Shown: positions 1 through 9,626, counted from the first letter of the stretch. The stretch is DNA of 37,007 nucleotides from Micromonospora globispora (GCF_003857015.1 NZ_QGGF01000256.1:1-37007); one strand, 5' to 3'. The notes: generated by a model from the sequence alone, not told the origin. Translations and numbers: made by a program.

Positions 1-333
1 GAGTTGGCGGCGGGGCCGGCTCCGGCCGCCCTGCCCGCCGCCCCGGCGCACTCCGAGCAGCCGCAAGCCACGCAGCGCGAGGTGCGGATTCCCCGACCCC
101 GGACGGCGCCGGACGACATCGAGGCGGCACCGCACCTCCAGCCGGTACGGAACCCGGAGCCCACGACCGGCTCAGGTCCCTCGGTGACCGCCGAGACCGC
201 CGACCGGGTGCTCACCGACCTGGTGCCGGCGGAGATGGAGCCGGTGGACGAGGTGGTCACCCCCGAGGGCACGGTGATCACCGCCGTGGACGAGGCAGTC
301 GCCACACCGCCCCTCCCCGGCATCGAGCGCTAG
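1..333 (+). CDS. C-terminal tail of an unidentified protein (5' end outside window)
   Basis: The reading frame is open from the first base and ends with TAG at 331-333, so this is the 3' end of a gene that begins upstream. The visible ~110 residues are rich in Pro, Ala and Glu and look disordered. There is no recognisable domain, membrane segment or catalytic motif. A strong hairpin follows at 362-395. Compositionally it resembles the low-complexity tails common on actinobacterial proteins, so the tail alone does not identify the function. The next gene is on the opposite strand, so the two are convergent. Confidence 0.6.
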   Translation, partial: ELAAGPAPAALPAAPAHSEQPQATQREVRIPRPRTAPDDIEAAPHLQPVRNPEPTTGSGPSVTAETADRVLTDLVPAEMEPVDEVVTPEGTVITAVDEAVATPPLPGIER

Positions 334-361
334 CCCCGAGAGCGGCGCACGGTTTCCCGGG

Positions 362-395
362 AAGAGTGGCCATTCCACGGCGGATGGCCACTCTT
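362..395. terminator. Bidirectional hairpin terminator between convergent genes
   Basis: The arms AAGAGTGGCCAT (362-373) and ATGGCCACTCTT (384-395) are perfectly complementary over 12 bp with a 10-nt loop. The right arm runs into TTTCC on the + strand. It lies 29 bp after the stop of the upstream gene and about 50 bp after the stop of the leftward membrane-protein gene, so it can serve both. Confidence 0.8.
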
Positions 396-444
396 TCCGG
401 CAACCAGGCCGCACCGGAAAGAGAGCGGCACCGGGAAAGGGGCG

Positions 445-909
445 TCAGCGGCGGACGACCTTGCGGGGCTTGGCGGCCTTGAGCTGGGCGTACCGCTTGA
501 GCTGCTGGGAGCGGTAGTCGCGGCCGAGCGCGGTGAGGATGAGGTACCCGACGAGCACACCGGCCCCGGCGGCGGCCAGGTAGAGCCAGATCTGGGCGAA
601 GAAGAGGCCCGCGCCACCGGCGAACGGGCTGTTGCCGACCAGCAGCGGCCCGACGAAGACGGTCAGCGCCAGCGCCACGGCCACCGCGGCCGTGAGGTCA
701 GCCGCCCAGCGGCCCACCGGACGGTCGCGCCCCCAGCGGAACGCCACCGCCGCGAGGATCAGCCCGATGACCAGGAACATCACCAGCGAGACCCGGTCGG
801 CGGCGGTGTCGTCGTTCTCGAAGCCGAACTTGATGACCAGCCGCGCCACCACGTTGACCACGAACAGCGCCCCTGCGAGCACGCCGACCGCGCGCCACCG
901 CTCCCTCAT
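445..909 (-). CDS. Small integral membrane protein, unknown function
   Basis: This encodes 154 residues from the ATG at 909, which has GGGAGG about 6 nt upstream. A longer in-frame reading exists but has no better ribosome site. Hydrophobic helices are visible around residues 8-24, 38-55, 70-90 and 105-130, and the protein ends in a basic tail rich in Lys and Arg, which is expected to be cytoplasmic. It lies 79 nt downstream of another membrane-protein gene that overlaps mshB, so all three are probably cotranscribed leftward. I recognise no named family. The role is unknown. Confidence 0.7.
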   Translation of the reverse strand: MRERWRAVGVLAGALFVVNVVARLVIKFGFENDDTAADRVSLVMFLVIGLILAAVAFRWGRDRPVGRWAADLTAAVAVALALTVFVGPLLVGNSPFAGGAGLFFAQIWLYLAAAGAGVLVGYLILTALGRDYRSQQLKRYAQLKAAKPRKVVRR

Positions 910-918
910 CGCACGCCT

Positions 919-948
919 CCCGCCGTTCCGTCCCGCCCCGACGGCGGG
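919..948 (-). promoter_or_regulatory. Hairpin overlapping the ribosome site of the downstream membrane-protein gene
   Basis: CCCGCCGT (919-926) and ACGGCGGG (941-948) form a perfect 8-bp inverted repeat with a 14-nt loop. On the minus strand the promoter-distal arm merges with the GGCGGGAGG ribosome-binding stretch before the ATG at 909. Folding could therefore hide part of the site, or the hairpin could act as a partial terminator inside the mshB operon. The repeat is directly visible. The effect is inference. Confidence 0.4.
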
Positions 949-988
949 ACTCCTGGCAGGAATATGTACCACCGCAACCTGTGTGGCG

Positions 989-1489
989 TCAGTCCCCTCG
1001 GCGTACGACCGGCGCCGCGATCATCTGCCGGAAGGCCGCCACCGCGAAGGTGATCGCGCCCGCCACGATCAGGCCCAGACCGAGCACGTTGTCCCCGGCC
1101 AGCGGCAGGTCACCCTCGGCGGTCCGGACGCCGGCCGCGACGATCACCACGAACCAGGGCAGAGCGGGCAGGACCACCGCCCAGCGGGTACCGACGGCCG
1201 CGTGGGCGAACCGGCTCACCACCACGGTCAGCGCGACGGCGGCGGCGATGCCGCCCAGGGCGAGCGAGATGCCGACCAGCGTCTTCGTCGCCGTGTCGGG
1301 TCGACCCTCGATGATCTCCCAGCCCCAGGTGGCCAGCAGCAGGTCCAGCACGGCGGCGAGAGCACCCGCGACGACCGCCACCAGGCCGCCGACGATCCGC
1401 AGGACGAGGTCGAGCGCCGCCGAAGGCTCGGGCGGCGCGGTGGGCTGCGGCTCCGGTATGACCGACATCGGGGCGGCCGGCAGCGTCAC
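989..1489 (-). CDS. Integral membrane protein cotranscribed with mshB, unknown function
   Basis: From the GTG at 1489 this encodes 166 residues. That GTG overlaps the mshB stop codon (GTGA), a usual sign of translational coupling. An ATG at 1468 would give 159 residues instead, and neither start has a clear Shine-Dalgarno sequence. A short Pro-rich N-terminus is followed by about four hydrophobic helices, and the C-terminus is basic. No catalytic motif is visible. The overlap suggests it is expressed with mshB, but nothing in the sequence links it to mycothiol chemistry. Confidence 0.7.
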   Translation of the reverse strand: MTLPAAPMSVIPEPQPTAPPEPSAALDLVLRIVGGLVAVVAGALAAVLDLLLATWGWEIIEGRPDTATKTLVGISLALGGIAAAVALTVVVSRFAHAAVGTRWAVVLPALPWFVVIVAAGVRTAEGDLPLAGDNVLGLGLIVAGAITFAVAAFRQMIAAPVVRRGD

Positions 1490-2409
1490 CGGAGGCCGGC
1501 CGCCGCGACCGGGGACCGGTCCGGTCCGTCCAGCGCCAGGCCGGCGAAGAGGTCGTCCTCCCAGCCGTACGGGCCGCTGCCCGGGCCCTTCTCCCCCACC
1601 GCCAGGGTGAAGTACTCGACACCCATGAACTCGGCCCCGAAGTTGCCGGCGATCGAGTAGAGCCAGGAGGTGGCCGGGATCTGGGTGGCGTGCGCCCGCA
1701 TCGCCGCCTCCTTGGCGGCGTGCTGCTCGGTGGCGTCGATCCGCGCGGCGATCTCCGGGTCGGGCGTGCCGAAGGGCAGCTCGTCGACGCTGTCGATGCC
1801 GGCGAACGGGTTGTCCGAGGTCTCCACGAAGTGGTCCAGGCCGGCCTCCAGCACGCTGCGCGGCATGGCCGTCCAGTAGACCTTGGCCGGGGCGACCCCG
1901 TCGGCGGCGGCCAGTTCGACCGCCCGCGTCGCCACCCGGTGCGCCTGGATGTGGTCCGGGTGCCCGTAGAAGCCGTCGGGGTCGTACGTGATCATGACCT
2001 GCGGGCGGACCTCGTGCATGATCTCCACCAGGTGGCCGGCGGCCTCGTCGAGGTCGGCCTGCCAGAACGCCCGGGGGTGGTCGTTGGTGGCGAGCCCCAT
2101 CATCCCGGAGTCGCGGTACCGGCCCGCGCCCCCGAGGAAGCGGTGGTCGGTGACGCCGAGCGCGGCGCAAGCGGCCCCCAGCTCGCCGATCCGATACCCG
2201 CCGAGCTGGTCGGCCGCGGCCGCGGCGAGCTGGGCCAGCTCCGGTACGTGGATCTCGCCCTCCTCGCCGAGCGTGCAGGTCACCAGCGTGACGTGGGCAC
2301 CGATGGCGGCGTAGTGCGCCATCGTCGAGCCGGTGCCGATGGACTCGTCGTCGGGGTGCGCGTGGACCAGCAGAAGGCGTCGGTCGGGCAGCGTCGTCAC
2401 GATCGTCAC
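1486..2409 (-). CDS. mshB: N-acetyl-GlcN-inositol deacetylase of mycothiol biosynthesis (MshB-like)
   Basis: MshB is the zinc enzyme that removes the acetyl group from N-acetylglucosaminyl-inositol to give the precursor of mycothiol, the major thiol of Actinobacteria. From the GTG at 2409 this is 307 residues, near the usual ~300. The family metal motif AHPDDE is at residues 17-22 (metal ligands expected to be His18 and Asp21). The second metal-site motif, GHPDHIQAH, follows in the middle of the protein. An AAAGGA sequence lies about 12 nt before the chosen start, so an alternative GTG at 2400 cannot be excluded. The close relative Mca (mycothiol S-conjugate amidase) shares the fold, but length and motif context favour MshB. 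It is divergent from the peptidase gene at 2496. Confidence 0.88.
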   Translation of the reverse strand: MTIVTTLPDRRLLLVHAHPDDESIGTGSTMAHYAAIGAHVTLVTCTLGEEGEIHVPELAQLAAAAADQLGGYRIGELGAACAALGVTDHRFLGGAGRYRDSGMMGLATNDHPRAFWQADLDEAAGHLVEIMHEVRPQVMITYDPDGFYGHPDHIQAHRVATRAVELAAADGVAPAKVYWTAMPRSVLEAGLDHFVETSDNPFAGIDSVDELPFGTPDPEIAARIDATEQHAAKEAAMRAHATQIPATSWLYSIAGNFGAEFMGVEYFTLAVGEKGPGSGPYGWEDDLFAGLALDGPDRSPVAAAGLR

Positions 2410-2495
2410 TCTATCCGGCGGTCCTTTCCGAGCGGCCCTGACGCGTCCGCCCAGGTCGGCCACATCACGCCCGACGCGGCTCTACGATCCGAGCT

Positions 2496-4637
2496 GTGGA
2501 CTTTCCCGAGCTGGCCGCCCGTACCCGTCGGTTCAGCCTTGGGGCGCCGCGCGCCGTCTCCGTCGCCGACGACGGCTCCCGGGTGATCTTCCTCCGCTCG
2601 CAGGGCCCGGAGGATCCCGCCGACGCGCTCTGGCTGCTGGACGTCACCTCCGGCGAGGAACGGCTGGTCGCCGATCCGGCCGCGCTGCTCGGCACGGACG
2701 CCGAGCGGGAGGCGCTCGCCCCGGGCGAGCGGGCGTTGCGCGAACGGCTGCGGCTCAGCGCCGCCGGCATCGGCTCGTACGCCCTCGACGCGGCGGGCCG
2801 GGTGGCGGTGTTCGCGCTGGCCGGTCGGCTGTTCCGGGCCGACCTGGTGCACGGCGACGTGGTCGAGGTGGCCACCGTCGGCCCGGTGATCGACCCGCGG
2901 CCCGACCCGACCGGGGAGCGGCTGGCGTACGTCACCGACGCCGCCGAGGGGGTCCGCCGGGGCCAGCTCCGGGTGGTCGAGTCCGACGGCACCGACACCC
3001 TGCTGGCCGGCGAGGACAGCGGCGTCAGCTGGGGCCTGGCCGAGCACATCGCGGCCGAGGAGTTCCACCGCTACCGCGGCTACTGGTGGGCCCCGGACGG
3101 CCGGTCGGTGCTGGCCGCCCGGGTGGACGAGTCCCGGCTGCCGCGGTGGACCCTGCACGACCCGGCCGACCCGGCGAGCCCGCCGACCACGGTCGCGTAC
3201 CCCCGGACCGGCGGGCCGAACGCGGAGGTCAGCCTGCACCTGCTCGACCTCGACGGCGGCTGGGTCGACGTGCACTGGGACCGGGAGACCTACCCGTACC
3301 TGACCTCGGTCGACTGGGCGGACGGCGGCCCGCTGATCACCGTGCTGCGCCGCTCGCAGCAGCACGGCCTGGTGCTCGCGGTGGATCCGCGGACCGGGGA
3401 GACCCAGGTGCACGCCGAGCTGGCCGATCCGCGCTGGGTGGACCCGATCCCCGGCACCCCGGCCCACCTGCCGGACGGGCGGGTGCTGGTCGGCGGCGAG
3501 CTGGCCCACGACGGGTACGACGCCCGCTGCCTCTTCGCCGACGGCACGCTGCTCACCCCGCCCTCGCTCTACGTACGGCGGGTGGTGGGCCGGCTGCCGG
3601 CCGGCAACGGCCCGGCCGACCTGCTGGTCGAGGCGAGCGAGGGCGAGCCGAGCCAGCGTCACCTGTACCGGGTGCGGACGGTGATCGGCGGCGGCGTGGA
3701 CGCCCGCCGGCTGAGCGGCGACCCGGGGTGGCACACCGCCGCGATCGGCGGCTCGACGCTGGTGGTGGGCACCGCCTCGCTGGAGCACGCGGGGACCCGG
3801 TGGTCGGTGTGGCACGACGACCGGGAGGTGGCCCAGTTGCGGTCGCTGGCCGCCACCCCGCCGTACGCCCCTCGGCCGGTGATGGTGCGGGTGACCGACC
3901 GGCGGCTGCCGACCGCGGTGCTCTATCCGAACGACCATGTGAAGGGCACCCGGCTGCCGGTGCTGCTGGACGTCTACGGCGGGCCGGGGCATCAGGAGGT
4001 GCTCTCCGCCCGGGGGGCCTGGCTGGAGCGGCAGTGGTGGGCCGAGGCCGGCTTCGCGGTGGTGACGATCGACAACCGGGGCACCCCGGGGGTGGCGCCG
4101 TCGTTCGAGAAGGCGGTCCACCGGCGGCTGGCCGACGTGATCCTGGCCGACCAGGTGGACGCGCTGACCGCGCTCGCCGGCAAGCACCCGGATCTCGACC
4201 TGGACCGGGTTGCCGTCCGGGGCTGGTCGTTCGGCGGCTGGCTGGCCGGCCTGGCGGTGCTGCGCCACCCGGAGCTGTTCCGCTGCGCGATCGTCGGCGC
4301 TCCGGTCACCGACTGGATGCTGTACGACACCGCGTACACCGAGCGCTACCTCGGCATGCCGGACGACGGCATGGACGTCTACGCCCACCACTCGCTGGTG
4401 GAGCTGGCCGCGGAGCCGGTCGGCGATCCGGAGCAGGCCCGGCCGATGCTGCTGGTGCACGGCCTGGTCGACGACAACGTGGTGGCCGCGCACACGCTGC
4501 GGTTGTCGGCGGCGCTGCTGGCGGCCGGCCGGCCGCACTCGGTGCTGCCGTTGACCGGAGCGACCCACATGGCCGCCGGCGGCACCGCGGAGCGCCTGCT
4601 CCGCCTGGAGCTGGACTTCCTGCGCACCTACCTGTGA
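2496..4637 (+). CDS. S9-family serine peptidase, dipeptidyl-peptidase IV type
   Basis: This 713-residue protein has an N-terminal beta-propeller region (roughly residues 1-460) and a C-terminal alpha/beta-hydrolase domain. The catalytic triad is readable: Ser578 in GWSFGG, Asp659 in HGLVDDNV and His691 in ATHMAAG. The 32-residue Asp-to-His spacing equals that of human DPP IV. Members cleave short, often proline-containing, peptides. No signal peptide is seen, so it probably acts in the cytoplasm. The start is a GTG. It is divergent from mshB and convergent with the peptide-transporter operon. A role in digesting imported peptides is plausible but is inferred only from proximity. Confidence 0.9.
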   Translation: MDFPELAARTRRFSLGAPRAVSVADDGSRVIFLRSQGPEDPADALWLLDVTSGEERLVADPAALLGTDAEREALAPGERALRERLRLSAAGIGSYALDAAGRVAVFALAGRLFRADLVHGDVVEVATVGPVIDPRPDPTGERLAYVTDAAEGVRRGQLRVVESDGTDTLLAGEDSGVSWGLAEHIAAEEFHRYRGYWWAPDGRSVLAARVDESRLPRWTLHDPADPASPPTTVAYPRTGGPNAEVSLHLLDLDGGWVDVHWDRETYPYLTSVDWADGGPLITVLRRSQQHGLVLAVDPRTGETQVHAELADPRWVDPIPGTPAHLPDGRVLVGGELAHDGYDARCLFADGTLLTPPSLYVRRVVGRLPAGNGPADLLVEASEGEPSQRHLYRVRTVIGGGVDARRLSGDPGWHTAAIGGSTLVVGTASLEHAGTRWSVWHDDREVAQLRSLAATPPYAPRPVMVRVTDRRLPTAVLYPNDHVKGTRLPVLLDVYGGPGHQEVLSARGAWLERQWWAEAGFAVVTIDNRGTPGVAPSFEKAVHRRLADVILADQVDALTALAGKHPDLDLDRVAVRGWSFGGWLAGLAVLRHPELFRCAIVGAPVTDWMLYDTAYTERYLGMPDDGMDVYAHHSLVELAAEPVGDPEQARPMLLVHGLVDDNVVAAHTLRLSAALLAAGRPHSVLPLTGATHMAAGGTAERLLRLELDFLRTYL

Positions 4638-4645
4638 GGACGGAA

Positions 4646-4681
4646 AGGGCCCCGGCCGACGCCGTTGTCGACCGGGGCCCC
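4646..4681. terminator. Bidirectional terminator hairpin
   Basis: GGGCCCCGG (4647-4655) pairs perfectly with CCGGGGCCC (4672-4680), and CGAC/GTCG extend the stem inward. It sits between the convergent stops of the S9 peptidase and the substrate-binding lipoprotein. There is no T-tract, which is common in high-GC Actinobacteria. Confidence 0.8.
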
Positions 4682-4694
4682 TGATCCCGTGGCG

Positions 4695-6440
4695 TTACTG
4701 CTTGACGTACGCGTTCACGAAGGCGGGCCAGCCGAAGATGCTGCCGATGAAGACTCCGCCGGCCTTCTCACCGTGGGCGACGGAGACCACCTCGTTGTAG
4801 AGCGGCACCGCCGGCGCCGACTCCTTCATGAGCCGCTCGTCCACCTTGCTCCACTCGTCGGCCTGCTTGGCCGGGTCGAGCGCGAGCACCCGGTCGAACT
4901 CCGCGTTGATCGCGTCGTTGTTGAGCTGGGACGTGTTGCTGTTGCCCTCGGCCTTGATGTTCCGACCGTCGAAGAGCACCGGCAGGATCGAGGCGCCGCT
5001 GGGCCAGTCGGCCGCCCACGAGTCGACCCAGATGTCCCACGGGTTGCTCTTCTTCTTCACGAAGTCGAGGTAGCCGTCCTCGGGGATCGGCTTGATCGTT
5101 ACGGTGAAGCCGGCCTTCTCCAGGGCGTTCTTGACCTGGGTCGCCGTCTCCTGCGAGGGAGTGTCGTCGGAGGTGCCGAGCACCAGGTTCGCCGACTTGC
5201 CGGCGAGCAGCTCCTTGGCCTTGTCCGGGTTGCCGGACTCACCGGCCGGGTAGGCGTCGAACTTCTTGTAGCCGAGCGTGGTGGGCGGCAGCAGCGTGGT
5301 GAGCGGCACGGCGCCGTACGGGCCACCGAGGTTCTTGGTGATGCTGCTGCGGTCGATCGCGTAGTTGATCGCCTGACGCACGGACAGGTCGGTGACCCGG
5401 CTGGTGTTGATGGTCAGCCGGTACGCGTTCGGCGTCGCGGCGACGATCATCCGCTCCTTGAGCGTGGGGTCGCCGGTGACCTTGGCGATCAGCTCCGACG
5501 GCACACCACCGGTGGCCACCGCCGCGGCGTCGTTGCCGGTGCCGGCGAGCACCCGGTTGGTCTGGGTGGCGTTGTCGGCGCCGAAGGACCAGATGAACTT
5601 GTCCGGGTAGGCGTGCCGCACCGGGTCGGTGGCCGGGTCCCAGTTCTCGTTGCGCTCGAGCACCATCTCGACGCCCGGGGTGTTCTTGGTGATCTTGTAC
5701 GGGCCGGAGGAGAAGGGCTGGTTGTCGAGGTTGACGCCGGTGTCCTTGTCCGGCGGCAGCGGCGCGGTGGCCGGCAGCGACACGGCGAACGGCAGGTCGC
5801 AGCGGGGCTTGTTGAACTCGAAGCGCAGGGTCTGCGCGTCGGGCGTGCTCAGCCCCGGCGGCAGCGAGGTCTTGTTCTTCTTGAAGTCCCACTTGGTGTC
5901 GTACTGCGGGCTGTCGGCCAGCCACTCCTGCAGGTACGTGGGACCACCGGTGAGGTCCGGGTCGAACGAGCGGGCGATGCCGTAGGCGATCTCCTTGGAG
6001 GTGATCGGCCGACCGTCCTCGAACTTCACCCCCTGCTTGATCTTGAATTCCCAGACCTTGCAGTCGTTGTTGACGTTGGTGCCCGGGGTCTCGGCCAGGT
6101 CACCCACCAGCGTGACGTTGCCCTTGCCGTCGTCCTTGAAGGTGGTGAGGTACCGGGCGTAGAGCTGGCTCCCCATCAGACCGGCGAACGAGTAGACCCG
6201 CTGCGGGTCCAGGTGGGAGATCTTGTTCTCCCGCAGGATGTAGAAGGTCCCGCCCTTGGTCGCACCTGGCACCTCCGGCGCCGGCCCGAGGGAGTCCTTG
6301 GGGTCGGTGGCGATGGCGCCGGTACGAGGCTTGTTGGTGTCCACGCCGTTCGCGTCGTCACCTGTGTTCTTGCTGCAGGCACTGAGGGCCACCACCAGTG
6401 CCATCGCACCGCCCATGGCGGTGACGAGTCTTGCTCGCAT
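4695..6440 (-). CDS. Family 5 extracellular solute-binding lipoprotein of a peptide-type ABC importer
   Basis: From the ATG at 6440 (GGAGGAG upstream) this is 581 residues. A lipoprotein signal peptide ends in the lipobox LSAC, with Cys22 as the predicted lipidation site. The rest matches the SBP_bac_5 (DppA/OppA/NikA) fold, with an N-terminal stretch on binding of peptide-type ligands and a C-terminal part containing the WADWPSG-like segment. It would capture oligopeptides or related solutes outside the membrane and pass them to the permeases encoded just upstream. It is the last gene of the leftward transporter operon, 109 nt after the permease gene, a gap large enough for its own promoter. 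The exact substrate cannot be read from sequence. Confidence 0.9.
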   Translation of the reverse strand: MRARLVTAMGGAMALVVALSACSKNTGDDANGVDTNKPRTGAIATDPKDSLGPAPEVPGATKGGTFYILRENKISHLDPQRVYSFAGLMGSQLYARYLTTFKDDGKGNVTLVGDLAETPGTNVNNDCKVWEFKIKQGVKFEDGRPITSKEIAYGIARSFDPDLTGGPTYLQEWLADSPQYDTKWDFKKNKTSLPPGLSTPDAQTLRFEFNKPRCDLPFAVSLPATAPLPPDKDTGVNLDNQPFSSGPYKITKNTPGVEMVLERNENWDPATDPVRHAYPDKFIWSFGADNATQTNRVLAGTGNDAAAVATGGVPSELIAKVTGDPTLKERMIVAATPNAYRLTINTSRVTDLSVRQAINYAIDRSSITKNLGGPYGAVPLTTLLPPTTLGYKKFDAYPAGESGNPDKAKELLAGKSANLVLGTSDDTPSQETATQVKNALEKAGFTVTIKPIPEDGYLDFVKKKSNPWDIWVDSWAADWPSGASILPVLFDGRNIKAEGNSNTSQLNNDAINAEFDRVLALDPAKQADEWSKVDERLMKESAPAVPLYNEVVSVAHGEKAGGVFIGSIFGWPAFVNAYVKQ

Positions 6441-6468
6441 ACTCACTCCTCCGGGTCGCCTATGAAGA

Positions 6469-6486
6469 AAAGCTTCGCTTAGCTTT
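6469..6486. repeat. Inverted repeat in the 5' leader of the substrate-binding protein gene
   Basis: AAAGCT (6469-6474) and AGCTTT (6481-6486) are perfect inverted arms around TCGCTT, about 29 nt upstream of the ATG at 6440. The surrounding stretch is AT-richer than the neighbourhood. It could be an operator or an mRNA hairpin that helps set the excess of binding protein over permease. That function is inference. Confidence 0.4.
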
Positions 6487-6549
6487 CGCTCGCCGTAAAT
6501 TTCGGGCAGATAACGGGCCGGCAACGATCGGACCGGCGGGCTCGGCGCG

Positions 6550-7536
6550 TCACCCCAGGCGTACCCGGGGATCGATGAACGCGTAGAGCAGGTCGACGAC
6601 CATGTTGGCGATCACCACGAACAGGGCGGAGATCAGCACGGTGGCCATGATGGTCGGCAGGTCCCCCTGCCGGACCGCCTCCACGGCGGTACGGCCCAGC
6701 CCCTGGATGCCGAAGGTGGTCTCCGTGATCACCGTGCCGCCAAGTGCCCCGCCCACGTCCAGCCCGGCGATCGTCACGATCGGCGTGATCGCCGCGCGCA
6801 GCGCGTGCCGGCCGTAGACCTGCCGCTTCGCCATGCCCTTGGCGCGGGCCGTCCGGACGAAGTCCTCCGACAACGTCTCCAGCATCTGCGCCCGGGACAG
6901 CCGCGCGTAGATCGCCGAGAAGAGCAGGGCCAGGGTGACCCAGGCCAGCACCAGCCCGCGCGCCCACTCCACCGGATTGTCGAAGAGGGAGACGTACCGC
7001 GGGGTCGGCAGGATCTTCAGGTGGTAGACGAAGATCAGCAACAGCACGGCGCCGACGAAGTAGAGCTGCAACGAGGCGAACGTCAGGGTGAGCCCGATCG
7101 AGATGCGGTCCAGCAGCGACCCTCGGCGCAGGGCCGAGATCATGCCGAGCCCCACCCCGAGGGCGAGCCACAGCACCGCCGCCGGGAGGACGATGTTCAA
7201 CGTCACCGGCAGCACCCGCGCGAAGGTGTCGCTGACCGCCTCGCTGTTGACGTAGGAGTAGCCGAGACAGGGCGCCTCGCACTTCCCGCCCTGGGCGCTG
7301 CCCAGGTCGCGGCCGACGAAGATGCCCTTCATGTAGTTGGCGTACTGCTCCGCCTTGGGTTCGTTGAGCCCCAACTCGGTACGCACCCGTTCCAGGCGTT
7401 CCGCGTTGCAGTTCTTCGGGCACATGCCGGTGACCGGATCGCGGGGCAGCGCGAAGAACAGGAGGAAGCTGACGATGCTCACCGCGAGCAGCACCGAAAC
7501 CGCCAGGAGCACCCGCTTCAGCAGGAACCGCACCAT
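6550..7536 (-). CDS. ABC importer permease, DppB/OppB type
   Basis: This 328-residue permease has an N-terminal transmembrane helix, a long extracytoplasmic loop and five further helices, the DppB layout. The cytoplasmic coupling (EAA) loop is visible as ARAKGMAKRQVYGRHALR followed by a GLDVGGALGG helix near the C-terminus. The extracytoplasmic loop carries two Cys pairs (CPKNC and CEAPC), which could form disulfides. It starts 12 nt after the stop of the DppC-type permease and is part of the same operon. Both permeases together would form the membrane channel for peptide-like substrates. Confidence 0.9.
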   Translation of the reverse strand: MVRFLLKRVLLAVSVLLAVSIVSFLLFFALPRDPVTGMCPKNCNAERLERVRTELGLNEPKAEQYANYMKGIFVGRDLGSAQGGKCEAPCLGYSYVNSEAVSDTFARVLPVTLNIVLPAAVLWLALGVGLGMISALRRGSLLDRISIGLTLTFASLQLYFVGAVLLLIFVYHLKILPTPRYVSLFDNPVEWARGLVLAWVTLALLFSAIYARLSRAQMLETLSEDFVRTARAKGMAKRQVYGRHALRAAITPIVTIAGLDVGGALGGTVITETTFGIQGLGRTAVEAVRQGDLPTIMATVLISALFVVIANMVVDLLYAFIDPRVRLG

Positions 7537-7548
7537 GCGTCGAACCCC

Positions 7549-8556
7549 TTACCGTGACGACTTCGGATCGAGCGCGTCGCGCAGCGCGTCGCCGAAGAGG
7601 TTGAACGCGAGCACGAGCGCAAAGATGGTGATGCCGGGGAAGAAGACGTACGCCGCGTCGGTCTGCAGGTAGTCGATGCTGCGGTAGATCATCCGGCCGA
7701 AGCTGGGCACGGACTCGGGCAGCCCGACGCCGAGGAAGGACAACGCGGCCTCACCGGTCACGTACGCCGGCACGGCGAGGGAGAACGACACCAGGATCGG
7801 CGCCCAGATGTTGGGCAGCAGTTCCCGGAAGAGCATGTGCCCCACCCCCGCGCCGCTGGCCCGCGCCGCCTCGACGAACTCCCGCTCGCGCAGCGAGACC
7901 ACCTGCCCGCGCACCAGCCGGGCGGTACCCGTCCAGCCGAACGCGGCGAAGACCACGATCAGCGTGGTGACCGCGAACCAGGTCGGCACCGCGTCGCGCG
8001 GGCCGTAGAAGCGCAGCGAGAACGTCGGCACCACGGCGAGCGCGAAGATGAGGAACGGCATCGCCAGGGCGACGTCGGTGAACCAGCCGATCACCGAGTC
8101 GACCACCCCGCCCAGGAAGCCCGCGACGATCCCGAGTACCACGCCGATCGTCGCGGTGACCAGGGCCGAGCCCAACGCGATCAACAGCGAGGTGCGGACC
8201 CCGAAGATCATCCGGATGAAGATGTCCCGGCCCAGACCCGGTTCGAGGCCGAACCAGTGGTCACCGCTCACACCGCCGGCGTACCCGAGCGGCATCCCGG
8301 TGGCGTCCAGCAGGTCCCCGAACTGCTCGTTCGGGCTCACCCCGTAGAGCCGCTGGACCAGCGGCGCGGCCAGCGCCAGCAGCACCAGGACCACCAGCAC
8401 GGCACCGCTGATCATCGCGGTACGGTCGCGCCGCAGCCGGCTCCAGACGAGCTGCCCCGGCGACCGGCCGGCGAACCCCTTCTCACCCGGTCCGCCACCA
8501 TCGCCGGTGGACTCGATCTCGGCCAGCGCCACGCCCTCGACCGGTGACAGGCTCAC
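7549..8556 (-). CDS. ABC importer permease, DppC/OppC type
   Basis: From the GTG at 8556 this is 335 residues. The start overlaps the stop of the upstream ATPase gene (GTGA), with GGAGG about 8 nt before it. A cytoplasmic N-terminal tail and OppC-type first helix lead to the transport domain. The EAA coupling loop reads [20 protein letters not shown] and is followed by LLPNI. The sequence [15 protein letters not shown] after the first helix is typical of the family (usually GTDxxGRD). It pairs with the DppB-type permease. Confidence 0.9.
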   Translation of the reverse strand: MSLSPVEGVALAEIESTGDGGGPGEKGFAGRSPGQLVWSRLRRDRTAMISGAVLVVLVLLALAAPLVQRLYGVSPNEQFGDLLDATGMPLGYAGGVSGDHWFGLEPGLGRDIFIRMIFGVRTSLLIALGSALVTATIGVVLGIVAGFLGGVVDSVIGWFTDVALAMPFLIFALAVVPTFSLRFYGPRDAVPTWFAVTTLIVVFAAFGWTGTARLVRGQVVSLREREFVEAARASGAGVGHMLFRELLPNIWAPILVSFSLAVPAYVTGEAALSFLGVGLPESVPSFGRMIYRSIDYLQTDAAYVFFPGITIFALVLAFNLFGDALRDALDPKSSR

Positions 8557-9626
8557 TTCGACACCTCCTCGGCGGCCGTGCCGGCGGCGGTACCGTCCGG
8601 GCTGGTGCTGATCGTTCCCCGTTCGGGGAAATGGCAGGCGGTGAGCTGCCGGCCGCCGTCGCGGGCGATGAGCGCCGGTTCCTCGGTGGCGCAGCGTTCC
8701 TGCGCTTTCCAGCAGCGGGTGCGGAAGCGGCAGCCCGACGGTGGGTTGAGCGGGGTCGGCACGTCCCCGGCGAGCCGGATACGCCCGGCCGGGCCGAGGG
8801 CGGTCACGTCCGGGATCGCCGACAGCAGGGCCCGCGTGTACGGGTGCTGGGGGCGCTGGTAGATGTCGTCGCGGTCGCCGATCTCGACGATCTTGCCCAG
8901 GTACATGACGGCGACCCGTTGGCAGAAGTGCCGGATCACGGCCAGGTCGTGGGCGATGAAGACGAACGCCAGGTCGAGGTCGCGTTGCAGGTCCCGCAGC
9001 AGGTTGATGACCTGCGCCTGGATCGAGACGTCCAGGGCGGAGACCGGCTCGTCCGCGACGATCAGCTTCGGCCGCAGCGCGAGGGCGCGGGCGATGCCGA
9101 TGCGCTGGCGCTGGCCGCCGGAGAACTCGTGCGGGTACCGGTTGTAGTGCTCCGGGTTGAGGCCGACCAGTTCGAGGAGTTCCTGCACCCGCTTCTTGAC
9201 CCCACCCGGCGGGGTGATCCCGTTGACCTGCAACGGCATCGCCACGATCCGGCCCACCGTGTGGCGGGGGTTCAACGAGGCGTACGGGTCCTGGAAGATG
9301 ATCTGCAGGTCCTGCCGCAGCGGCCGCAGCTCCCGCCGCCGCGCGTGGGTGATGTCCCGCCCGTCGAACTCGATGCTGCCCGCGGTCGGTTCCAGCAGCC
9401 GCACCAGCATCCGGCCGGTGGTGGTCTTCCCACAACCGGACTCTCCCACCAGGCCGAGCGTCTCCCCGGCCCGCACGTCGAAGTCGAGGCCGTCCACGGC
9501 CCGCACCAGCCCGGTGGTCCGGAACCCGCCGCGCACCGGGAAGTGCTTCACCAGGCCCCGTACCCGCAGCAGCGGCTCCTCCGTGGCCGCCGGCCGGACC
9601 GGCGTCGCCTCCGCCTGCACGCTCAT
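8553..9626 (-). CDS. ABC importer ATPase, DppF/OppF type
   Basis: This 357-residue protein has Walker A (GESGCGKTT), signature ([15 protein letters not shown]) and Walker B ([12 protein letters not shown]). The C-terminal oligopeptide-ABC extension keeps the full Cys set: C-x5-C-x6-C, then a later Cys before HFPE. In related Dpp transporters this region can hold an iron-sulfur cluster. The ATG at 9626 overlaps the stop of the preceding ATPase gene (ATGA), so the two ATPases are probably made in equal amounts. It would energise import through the DppB/C-type permeases. Confidence 0.92.
   Translation of the reverse strand: MSVQAEATPVRPAATEEPLLRVRGLVKHFPVRGGFRTTGLVRAVDGLDFDVRAGETLGLVGESGCGKTTTGRMLVRLLEPTAGSIEFDGRDITHARRRELRPLRQDLQIIFQDPYASLNPRHTVGRIVAMPLQVNGITPPGGVKKRVQELLELVGLNPEHYNRYPHEFSGGQRQRIGIARALALRPKLIVADEPVSALDVSIQAQVINLLRDLQRDLDLAFVFIAHDLAVIRHFCQRVAVMYLGKIVEIGDRDDIYQRPQHPYTRALLSAIPDVTALGPAGRIRLAGDVPTPLNPPSGCRFRTRCWKAQERCATEEPALIARDGGRQLTACHFPERGTISTSPDGTAAGTAAEEVSK

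Noticed and set aside
632..1660. Long plus-strand open frames opposite mshB and the membrane-protein genes
   Set aside because: They have shadow-type Arg/Pro/Thr-rich composition and no domain, while the minus strand carries recognisable genes with ribosome sites.
2333..4684. Very long open frames in other phases over the S9 peptidase gene
   Set aside because: They result from high GC at third positions. The peptidase frame has the full catalytic triad at family spacing.
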